A DNA stretch of 44,848 nt, taken from Bacteroidaceae bacterium. GTDB taxonomy: Bacteria > Bacteroidota > Bacteroidia > Bacteroidales > Bacteroidaceae. The stretch is from assembly GCA_017469685.1 (NCBI GenBank), contig JAFUFW010000053.1, forward strand, positions 1-44,848, given 5' to 3'. This document shows, piece by piece, positions 16,518 through 23,288 of this stretch. The translations under genes were made by a program, and so were the position numbers. The notes under the pieces are model-generated. The model worked only from the letters and a program-made list of their open reading frames with translations. It was not told the DNA's origin and ran no database searches. The stretch's first letter is position 1. Each line of letters opens with the position of its first letter.

Positions 16518-17663
16518 TTGTTTCCTACTCCCTATTATCTGCTTGAAGAGAAACTCCTGCGCAACAATCTGCAGCTCATCCACGATGTGGCCGCACGCTC
16601 CGGTGCAGAGATAATATTGGCGTTCAAGGCTTTCGCCTTATGGAAAACCTTCCCGATCTTCCGTGAGTATATCGGCGCCACTACGGCATCGTCGCCTGAC
16701 GAGGCTCGCTTGGCGTTTGATGAGTTCGGCACTCCTGCTCACACCTATAGTCCTGCTTACACCGAAGCTGGCTTCGGTGAAATCCTGCGCTGTTCCTCGC
16801 ACATCACATTCAACAGCCAGTCCCAGTACAAACGCTTCAGCCTACTCGTGGCAGCCAGCGCCGCCAGGCCTTCTCTTGGCCTGCGTGTTAATCCTGAGTA
16901 TAGTGAGATAGAGACAGAGCTCTACAACCCATGTGCGCCAGGCTCCCGCTTCGGAGTCCTTGCTGACGATCTGCCTGCGCGACTGCCAGCCGATATTGAA
17001 GGCTTTCACATCCATTGTCACTGCGAAAGTTCTGCCGAGACCTTCGCACGGACACTCCAGCACATTATCGATAAGTTCTCGCCTTGGTTTTCACAACTCA
17101 AGTGGATTAATTTTGGCGGAGGCCACCTGATGACTCGCAAGGACTACGAAGTCGATTTGCTTGTCACTGTTCTTAAGCAGTTCCACACACGTTGGCCTCA
17201 CCTCCACATGATACTTGAACCTGGAAGCGCCTTCGCTTGGCAGACGGGGCCGTTGGTGGCCTCGGTCGTTGACGTTGTTGAGAATCACAACATACGCACA
17301 GCCATTCTCGATGTCAGCTTCACGTGCCATATGCCAGACTGTCTCGAAATGCCTTACTACCCTGAAGTGCGTGGCGCAATGCATATTGACGACGAGGCTG
17401 AAAGGCCGGCCGACAAGCCTTTCGTCTACCGGCTCGGTGGCAACTCGTGCCTCTCAGGTGATTTCATGGCCTCCTGGGCCTTTCCCCGCCCACTGTCCAT
17501 CGGAGACGAGGTGATATTTGAGGATATGATACACTACACCACCGTCAAGACGACCACTTTCAATGGTGTCCGCCATCCTTCAATACTGCTACGCCGCCTC
17601 GACGGCACCATAGAGGTGCTGCGACGTTACACCTATGAGGACTATCGCGATCGCATGGATTAA
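16518..17663 (+). CDS. nspC: Carboxynorspermidine decarboxylase
   Basis: This 381-residue PLP-dependent fold-III decarboxylase carries the cofactor Lys in ILAFKAFA (Lys37), the HIHCHCES strand, the phosphate-binding glycine loop INFGGGHLM, EPGSAFAWQTG, and NSCLSGDF with the active-site Cys of the second subunit. NspC decarboxylates carboxynorspermidine or carboxyspermidine, the last step of the aspartate-semialdehyde route to norspermidine/spermidine that is common in Bacteroidetes. The start is TTG, giving MFPTPYYLLEEKLL; the first in-frame ATG comes much later, inside conserved sequence. Its partner carboxyspermidine dehydrogenase gene is not in this window. Confidence 0.92.
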   Translation: MFPTPYYLLEEKLLRNNLQLIHDVAARSGAEIILAFKAFALWKTFPIFREYIGATTASSPDEARLAFDEFGTPAHTYSPAYTEAGFGEILRCSSHITFNSQSQYKRFSLLVAASAARPSLGLRVNPEYSEIETELYNPCAPGSRFGVLADDLPARLPADIEGFHIHCHCESSAETFARTLQHIIDKFSPWFSQLKWINFGGGHLMTRKDYEVDLLVTVLKQFHTRWPHLHMILEPGSAFAWQTGPLVASVVDVVENHNIRTAILDVSFTCHMPDCLEMPYYPEVRGAMHIDDEAERPADKPFVYRLGGNSCLSGDFMASWAFPRPLSIGDEVIFEDMIHYTTVKTTTFNGVRHPSILLRRLDGTIEVLRRYTYEDYRDRMD

Positions 17664-17726
17664 TGGCCGGAAATAGTGCTGCAAAGAAGAAAAATGAATT
17701 ATTTTTGAAAAAAAATGCCGAAAAGC

Positions 17727-17757
17727 TTTGCAGGAAGACCAAAAAGCATTACCTTTG
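17727..17757 (+). promoter_or_regulatory. Promoter of the tRNA operon
   Basis: TTTG (17727-17730), 19 bases, then TACCTTTG (17750-17757), both exact to the Bacteroidetes consensus. The first tRNA begins 75 bases downstream. Confidence 0.75.
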
Positions 17758-17832
17758 CACCCGCAAATGAGAATTGCACACGTTCTTTGATAGTCTTGTG
17801 AACAGCATACACTTTCGTTCTTTAATACGTAT

Positions 17833-17905
<73 letters not shown>

Positions 17906-17957
17906 CGGACTTGGGGAACGAGGTGATTGAAGTACACTTTAGAGTCATGCAGAGCCT

Positions 17958-18038
17958 GCCCAGGTGGCGGAATGGTAGACGCGCTCGTTTCAGGTGCGAG
18001 TGTTGAGAGACGTGCAGGTTCGAGTCCTGTTCTGGGCA
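17958..18038 (+). tRNA. tRNA-Leu (anticodon CAG)
   Basis: An 81-base class II tRNA: acceptor GCCCAGG pairs with TCTGGGC (one G-U), discriminator A. The anticodon loop TTCAGGT gives CAG at 17991-17993, with a long variable arm (TGTTGAGAGACGT) and T-loop TTCGAGT. CCA is not encoded. Confidence 0.96.
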
Positions 18039-18071
18039 CTGTGCTTTCGGAAAGGTACTTTCAACGATTAT

Positions 18072-18155
18072 GGAGAGGTGGCGGAATTGGTAGACGCGCT
18101 ACTTTGAGGGGGTAGTGTCAATTGTGACGTGGGAGTTCGAGTCTCCTCCTCTTCA
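18072..18155 (+). tRNA. tRNA-Leu (anticodon GAG)
   Basis: An 84-base class II tRNA: acceptor GGAGAGG pairs with CCTCTTC (one G-U at position 2), discriminator A. The anticodon loop TTGAGGG gives GAG at 18106-18108, with a long variable arm and T-loop TTCGAGT. CCA is not encoded. With the preceding tRNA it reads CUG, CUC and CUU leucine codons. Confidence 0.96.
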
Positions 18156-18191
18156 CTAAGCTGTTCGCAGGCTAAAGAGCGAAGACATGAG

Positions 18192-18221
18192 AGGTCAGGA
18201 TGTATGTCCTGGCCTTTTTTT
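18192..18221 (+). terminator. Intrinsic terminator of the tRNA operon
   Basis: A nine-pair stem AGGTCAGGA / TCCTGGCCT (one T-G pair) with a six-base loop, directly followed by a T-run to about 18221. It ends 29 bases before the next gene's ATG, separating that gene from the tRNAs. Confidence 0.85.
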
Positions 18222-18250
18222 CTTTATCCTTCATTTTCCATCATTCATTC

Positions 18251-18994
18251 ATGAGAGCGCAATTAGAGAAATATGCACGTGAGTACGAGACGGCTTCGTT
18301 CATCAATGGCGATCCGTCGTGGTTCATGCATCAGGTGGAAGGTGCCCACAACCGCGAGGCAACAGCTTTCGTTGCTTCGGCGCTTAGTTATGGCAGCCGC
18401 AAGCAGTTTATGCCCAAGATACAGGCCATCCTCGACGATGCTTGTGGCGATGTGGACAAGTGGCTGCGAGAGCGCAGGTTTGAACATCGTTTCAAGGCTG
18501 GCGACTCTCGTTCTTTCTACCGCCTTTACAGCTTTTCAGCTATGAACCGCTTCTTCGCCACCTATGCAGACCTCCTTGCTGAGTACGGCACACTCGGGGC
18601 TTACGTCCGCGGACGTGCCACTGATGGTTTTGAAGCCGTTGAGGCTATTACCGACTACTTTCGCTCTCACGGCAGCGGAGGCGTAGTGCCGAAGGATGCG
18701 ACCTCGGCCTGCAAGCGCATCTGTATGTTCCTGCGATGGATGGTTCGCTCCTCTTCTCCTGTTGACCTTGGTCTATGGGCCGACTTCATTGACCGCCGAA
18801 CGTTACTAATTCCCCTTGACACCCACGTACTCCAAGAGGCACAACGCCTCGGACTCATCAAGAGTCGCACGGCCTCTATGTCGGCATGCCGACGCCTGAC
18901 GACACGTCTGGCAGAGATATTCCCCGACGATCCTCTGCGAGGCGATTTCGCCCTCTTTGGCTATGGTGTCGACAACTCTCACGCCCAGATTTAG
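18251..18994 (+). CDS. TIGR02757/DUF2400 family protein
   Basis: Starting at the ATG at 18251 gives 247 residues (MRAQLEKYAREYE); the longer upstream frame would begin inside the tRNA terminator and is rejected. Family marks are ATAFVASALSYGSRKQ, FNFRF-like FYRLYSFSAMNRFF, MFLRWMVRSS, LWADFIDRRTLLIPLDTHVLQEAQRLGL and the ending DFALFGYGVDN. The pattern LIPLDTHV with a preceding helical region resembles helix-hairpin-helix DNA glycosylase folds, but an activity has not been assigned as far as I know. It follows the tRNA operon terminator and faces the GH2 gene convergently across a repeat array. Confidence 0.85.
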   Translation: MRAQLEKYAREYETASFINGDPSWFMHQVEGAHNREATAFVASALSYGSRKQFMPKIQAILDDACGDVDKWLRERRFEHRFKAGDSRSFYRLYSFSAMNRFFATYADLLAEYGTLGAYVRGRATDGFEAVEAITDYFRSHGSGGVVPKDATSACKRICMFLRWMVRSSSPVDLGLWADFIDRRTLLIPLDTHVLQEAQRLGLIKSRTASMSACRRLTTRLAEIFPDDPLRGDFALFGYGVDNSHAQI

Positions 18995-18998
18995 GCGT

Positions 18999-19020
18999 CC
19001 AGGCTGTTTTCGCAGCCTGG
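18999..19020 (+). terminator. Hairpin just after the DUF2400 gene
   Basis: CCAGGCTG / CAGCCTGG, an eight-base perfect stem with loop TTTTCG, starting four bases after the stop codon. No T-tract follows, so termination is likely but not certain. The 11-mer GGCGTCCAGGC overlapping its left arm recurs at 33401-33411 ahead of the second repeat array. Confidence 0.5.
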
Positions 19021-19027
19021 CGAAATG

Positions 19028-19137
19028 AAACCCTTAAGCCTTCTGCCGGAAACCCTTAAGGGTTATGGGCAAAACTCTTAAGGGTTATTGACAAAAGCCT
19101 TAAGCCTTTTTTGTAACGCCCTTATGGGGGTTGAACG
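19028..19137. repeat. 22-base tandem repeat array 1 (five units, CTTAAG core)
   Basis: Units begin at 19028, 19050, 19072, 19094 and 19116, an exact 22-base period. Each has an A-rich start, then a near-palindromic CTTAAG core (CTTATG in unit 5), then a T/G-rich tail. Unit 2 contains the perfect palindrome AACCCTTAAGGGTT, and units 2 and 3 share CTTAAGGGTTAT. The array fills the convergent gap between the DUF2400 and GH2 genes and matches array 2 near 33457. Confidence 0.85.
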
Positions 19138-19156
19138 GCGTGATAATGCATGTTGT

Positions 19157-21637
19157 TTATTCAGCTCCGATGTGCACTGTAGTGTTTGTGCTCTTAAGTA
19201 GCGGCGAGCTGAAATAAACCCTTGCCGTAGCAGGCTCTGCAGTGGCTTGAGGCATGGAACCTAATTCTACGTATGCCTTCAGGCGTCCGCTTTTTGCGTG
19301 GCGTATGAATGAGCTCTTATCGCTGGTGTCGCGTGCGTCGCCGTTTTCGAGTCCCAACAGGCGCAGTGGTGGCTCCGCTATGCATGTGATGCTGGCGTCG
19401 GAGCGTGTGACAAGTGTGCCTTCAGCATCTGTCACTTCTATGTCGAACTCTGCCACATCTCCAGGTTTGACCAATCGTTCGGTGCCTGCAGCTATTCGCA
19501 AAGCGGCCGGCAGGCCAGACGTGCGGATTTCTGCTGTTGCCTTGTTGCTGGCTTCGCATCGAAGTGTTCCTTCGGAGTAATCGATGTCCCAATAGAGAAT
19601 GTCAGTCTGGCGGTCGTGTTGTGGCTCGCCGCCTACTTCCTTGCCGTTCAGGAAGAGACGCGCTGTCTCGGCATTAGTGTAGCAGACAACGCGAATGGTT
19701 TGTCCTTCTTCATAGTTCCACACAGCGGGCGCATACGCCGAGACGTAGCTATCCCGGCGGCCTCTGCCTCTGCCTTGGCGCCCCGGCATAACCATCGGAT
19801 AAGTGCCTATGTAACATACGGGGTGGTCGCTCCATAGCGCTGCTCGGTAGTGCCCGAGTGGTTTCACGTAGCCGGCCATGTCAACAAGACCAGCCTCTGA
19901 GCCTCGAGCGGGCCATGCTCCGCTCTCGCCCATATAATCGATACCCGTCCAAAGGAACTGCCCGAAAATGAAATCATTGTCGCGAACTGCCTGCCACGCC
20001 TGCAAGTCGTGGCGGTTTTCTGAGCCGTAGATGACTCGCGCGGGGTAGCGCTTGTGGTCTTCGGCATAGCGGCCTTCAGTGTAATTGTAGCCTACGACGT
20101 CTACGGCCTCGGGGTAGGCCGTCTGGTTGCTCATGACTACGCCAGCCAAGGCTCCCGTCACGGCTCGTGAGTCGTCGAGGCTACGGACCACTTTGGCCAG
20201 GCGATGAGCTATCATGCCTATCCGCTCAGCGTTGGGCTGCGAAGGCTTGTAGCCGCCGTACATAGGCTGAGTGAAGCCTTCAGAGCCACCGTCGAGGATT
20301 GGGTGGGAGTAAGGGTCGTTGGGATAGTCGACTTCGTTGCCTATACTCCAAAGGAAGACGCTTGGGTGGCAGCGGTCGCGGCGCACCATATCGGCGACGT
20401 CGCGGTCAATCCATTCTTCGAAGAAATCGTAAGAACCCTCATAACCCGGAGTGCCTTGATTCCAACCTTTGAGCCATTTGCGCTTGGGCAGTTCCCACTC
20501 ATCGCTCGCCTCGTCCATGACCAGAAGCCCTAACGAATCGCAAAGAGCATAGACCACTGGTGTGTGAGGGTTATGACTCATACGGATTGCATTGACGCCC
20601 AGGCTCTTCAGAGTGGCAAGCCTGCTGCGCCATATTGATGGTGGCACGGCGGTGCCAAGAACGCCTGCGTCGTCGTGGACGCAAACGCCTTTCACCTTCA
20701 TCCACTCGCCGTTGAGAGCAAATCCGCGAGTGGGTGAGAACTCGAAAGTGCGCAATCCAAGCGGAATCTCGCTGCTGTCGACAGTGCGACCGGCAAGCGT
20801 CAGGCTGGCCCTGATCCTATACAAATAAGGCGAACTGAGAGCCCACAAGTGAGGATTCTTAATCTCAAGTGTGTGCTTCAGTCCGCCTTTTTTTGTTGCG
20901 ATGATGTCTCCCTCTGCATTTAGGATTTCCACCTTTGTGCTAATGGCTGACTTGTATTTCGATGCTTCGTCGGAGAGTTCGAGCGAAACCTCTACCACAG
21001 CTTTCTTGCTGCTTAGGCCGGCGATACGCCACGACGTGCCCCAAGGAGCAAGGTGAATCTGCGAGGCGCTTATGAGCCATGCGGGGCGGTTAATGCCCGA
21101 ACCGGTGTACCATCGCGAATCGTTCTCGCGGGAGTGGTCAACGCGCACGCTGACGACATTCCCCTTGCTGCCGGAATCGTTGCCGTGGGCCGCTGAACCT
21201 GAGGCGTTGATGTAAGGAGTGATGTCGTAAAGTTGAGGGGCGTAGCCACTGGGGCGATAGCCGACACGGTGACCGTTGACGTAAACAGTGGCACGGTTGT
21301 ATATGCCTTCGAAATAGATATAAGTTCGCTCGGCAGCAGGAGTGTCGAAGTGGCATCGATACCAGCCTATGCCTCCATGCAGATAGCCTTGGCACGATCC
21401 GGCATCGGGCGACATCGGCAGCGTGCGGCTCCAGTCGTGTGGCAGGCTGACGTGCTGCCAGCGGCTGTCGTCAAAAGAGGGTGCAATGGCTGCACTGTCG
21501 TCGGCGAGAGTGAAGCGCCATGAGTCATTAAGCTGAGTTGCTGTACCGAAACCTGCCGGCGAGTAGGGCTGTGCGTCGACGTTATACGTAAGGACAGCGA
21601 GCAACAAGAGTGTTGCAAGTCGTGGTTTTGTATTCAT
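19157..21637 (-). CDS. Glycoside hydrolase family 2 (beta-galactosidase-like)
   Basis: The start is placed at the ATG at 21637 (MNTKPRLATLLLLAVLTYNVDAQ), giving 826 residues with a clear signal peptide. A start 22 codons further upstream would overlap trxB. The layout is a sugar-binding jelly roll (WRHVSLPHDWSR-like, GGIGWYRCHF, YFEGIYNRATVYVNG), an Ig-like domain, and a TIM barrel with RMSHNPHTP, the acid/base Glu in WSIGNEVDYP and the nucleophile Glu in IYGSENRHD; extra beta domains form the C-terminus. Periplasmic or surface hydrolysis of beta-linked galactosides or similar glycans is expected; exact specificity is unclear. No SusC/SusD pair is adjacent, so it is not in an obvious polysaccharide utilisation locus. 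Confidence 0.9.
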   Translation of the reverse strand: MNTKPRLATLLLLAVLTYNVDAQPYSPAGFGTATQLNDSWRFTLADDSAAIAPSFDDSRWQHVSLPHDWSRTLPMSPDAGSCQGYLHGGIGWYRCHFDTPAAERTYIYFEGIYNRATVYVNGHRVGYRPSGYAPQLYDITPYINASGSAAHGNDSGSKGNVVSVRVDHSRENDSRWYTGSGINRPAWLISASQIHLAPWGTSWRIAGLSSKKAVVEVSLELSDEASKYKSAISTKVEILNAEGDIIATKKGGLKHTLEIKNPHLWALSSPYLYRIRASLTLAGRTVDSSEIPLGLRTFEFSPTRGFALNGEWMKVKGVCVHDDAGVLGTAVPPSIWRSRLATLKSLGVNAIRMSHNPHTPVVYALCDSLGLLVMDEASDEWELPKRKWLKGWNQGTPGYEGSYDFFEEWIDRDVADMVRRDRCHPSVFLWSIGNEVDYPNDPYSHPILDGGSEGFTQPMYGGYKPSQPNAERIGMIAHRLAKVVRSLDDSRAVTGALAGVVMSNQTAYPEAVDVVGYNYTEGRYAEDHKRYPARVIYGSENRHDLQAWQAVRDNDFIFGQFLWTGIDYMGESGAWPARGSEAGLVDMAGYVKPLGHYRAALWSDHPVCYIGTYPMVMPGRQGRGRGRRDSYVSAYAPAVWNYEEGQTIRVVCYTNAETARLFLNGKEVGGEPQHDRQTDILYWDIDYSEGTLRCEASNKATAEIRTSGLPAALRIAAGTERLVKPGDVAEFDIEVTDAEGTLVTRSDASITCIAEPPLRLLGLENGDARDTSDKSSFIRHAKSGRLKAYVELGSMPQATAEPATARVYFSSPLLKSTNTTVHIGAE

Positions 21638-21671
21638 ATTGTTGTTTGTGTTCTTGTGTTGGGGCTGACGC

Positions 21672-22604
21672 TTACAAAGAAGCAAGATAACGCTCTGCTT
21701 CAATGGCGGCTTTGGCTCCGCTGGCAGCTGCTACGACTGCTTGGCGATAATGCGGATCGGCAACGTCGCCAGCGGCGAAAACGCCGGCGATGCCTGTGCG
21801 GGGAGAGTCGCCCTCAGTGAGGATGTATCCGGTTTCGTCGGTCTGAACCCACGGCCTGAATATGTCTGAATTAGGCTTATGCCCGATGGCAAGGAAGAAG
21901 CCGTCGATAGGAAGATCGTAGCGTCGCTCGTCGGTTTCTCCCTTGCGATAGACTACATGAGCGCCTTCAACGCCATCTGTGCCGTAGAGACCAATGGTGT
22001 TGTGCTCGAAGAGGACTTCAATCTTTGGGTTGTTGAGCACGCGGTCCTGCATAATCTGCGAAGCGCGCAGGTAGGGCTTGCGCACGATGAGATAGACCTT
22101 TTCGGCCAGTCCGGCCAGATACGAAGCTTCCTCGCAGGCGGTGTCGCCTCCGCCGACGACAGCCACGGTCTTCTTGCGATAGAAGAAACCGTCGCATGTG
22201 GCACAGGCCGAGACGCCCTGGCCACGGTACTTCTCCTCGTCGGCGAGCCCGAGGTATTTGGCCGATGCACCGGTGGCAATTATCAGACTGTCGCATATAG
22301 CTTCACTGCCGTCGTCGAACCAGAGGTGATACGGGCTGGCGCTCAAATCACTGCGTACGGCCATTGCCTCGCGGATGTCAGCGCCAAAGCGGATGGCCTG
22401 TTGGCGCATGTTCTCCATGAGCTCGTTGGCATCGATGCCTTCAGCGAAGCCCGGAAAATTCTCAACCTCGGTGGTGGTGGTGAGCTGACCTCCTGGCTGA
22501 AGACCTTCGTAGATGACCGGCGTCAGGCCCGAACGCCCGGCATAGATGGCTGCAGTGTAGCCTGCAGGTCCACTGCCAAGAATTAATAGTTTGATGTGCT
22601 GCAT
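21672..22604 (-). CDS. trxB: Thioredoxin-disulfide reductase
   Basis: This 310-residue flavoprotein has the FAD-binding GSGPAGYTAA (residues 10-19), the redox-active CATCDG (Cys134 and Cys137), the NADPH-binding VGGGDTACEEA, and the C-terminal FAAGDVADPHYRQ. It passes electrons from NADPH via FAD to thioredoxin in the cytoplasm. Length and motif order are standard. It lies 32 bases downstream of the LolA-like gene and 34 bases upstream of the GH2 gene. Confidence 0.95.
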   Translation of the reverse strand: MQHIKLLILGSGPAGYTAAIYAGRSGLTPVIYEGLQPGGQLTTTTEVENFPGFAEGIDANELMENMRQQAIRFGADIREAMAVRSDLSASPYHLWFDDGSEAICDSLIIATGASAKYLGLADEEKYRGQGVSACATCDGFFYRKKTVAVVGGGDTACEEASYLAGLAEKVYLIVRKPYLRASQIMQDRVLNNPKIEVLFEHNTIGLYGTDGVEGAHVVYRKGETDERRYDLPIDGFFLAIGHKPNSDIFRPWVQTDETGYILTEGDSPRTGIAGVFAAGDVADPHYRQAVVAAASGAKAAIEAERYLASL

Positions 22605-22636
22605 AGTTCTTATGGTTTGATAAAATGAATACAGGT

Positions 22637-23266
22637 TTACCGCAGGTCGATGACTTCTACGTCTGGGTAGTCGTTGGCTGGAAATACGAAATCTGAAGCA
22701 GGCAAGTTCAGACCTGACATGAATGAGAGTACAGAGAGGCGCATCCAGTTGCCGTCGTGTTTCGCACGGAAGCAGAGTGGGGTGTAGGTGCCTTGCTCTA
22801 CGTCGACATAAATGTCAGAGTAGTAGGCCTTGCTACTCTTGGCTATCAGATGTACTACAAATGTCTTATGCCCGCGCAGTGTTGAGCGCGACATGGTGTA
22901 CTTGTAGCCTTGCTTGTAGATATTAATGAGTGTAGCAGGGTTGAGTTGTGCCTGTTCGGACTCGCTCGGAGTGGTGACGTTGACCTCGTCCGAACCCTTC
23001 ATCATCGACCATTGCGTGGTGCCGTCGTACCATGTGAGCAATTCGTTGGTGGTCACCTGGTACGCCCTGCCGCGGAGCAAAAGCGTGCCGCTGGCCTCGC
23101 CTTCAACGGCGCTGCCATTGAACTGAGTTGCCTTAAACTTGGCCTTGATGCCGCCTGGCGCTGACAGGCGGGCGGCTGTGGCGTCGAGGATGGTTCGGGC
23201 ACTTTGTGCTGACAGCGACAGGGGGACGAGTGCTGCCATAAGGACAGATAATAGATATTTACGCAT
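22637..23266 (-). CDS. LolA-like outer-membrane lipoprotein carrier
   Basis: This 209-residue protein has a signal peptide ending near LSAQ (residue 21), followed by a LolA/LolB-fold pattern: KAKFKATQFNGSAVEGEASGTLLLRGRAYQV strands in sequence, then ELLTWYDGTTQWSMMKGSDEVNVTTP, and a C-terminal SGLNLPASDFVFPANDYPDVEVIDLR. LolA ferries lipoproteins across the periplasm from LolCDE to the outer membrane. Bacteroidetes often have several LolA-like proteins and I cannot tell whether this is the main carrier. It starts 22 bases after the transglutaminase-lipoprotein gene. Confidence 0.8.
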   Translation of the reverse strand: MRKYLLSVLMAALVPLSLSAQSARTILDATAARLSAPGGIKAKFKATQFNGSAVEGEASGTLLLRGRAYQVTTNELLTWYDGTTQWSMMKGSDEVNVTTPSESEQAQLNPATLINIYKQGYKYTMSRSTLRGHKTFVVHLIAKSSKAYYSDIYVDVEQGTYTPLCFRAKHDGNWMRLSVLSFMSGLNLPASDFVFPANDYPDVEVIDLR

Positions 23267-23288
23267 GATGGTTTGACTTAGTTAATAA

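Noticed and set aside
19028-19137. Direct repeats as a possible CRISPR array (also 33457-33544)
   Set aside because: The period of 22 bases leaves no unique spacers, the units are continuous, and no cas genes are present.
21638-21703. Upstream in-frame start for the GH2 enzyme
   Set aside because: It would overlap trxB and place 22 polar residues before an otherwise perfect signal peptide.
21879-22586. 235-residue antisense ORF inside trxB
   Set aside because: It is fully contained in trxB on the opposite strand, with no domain match.
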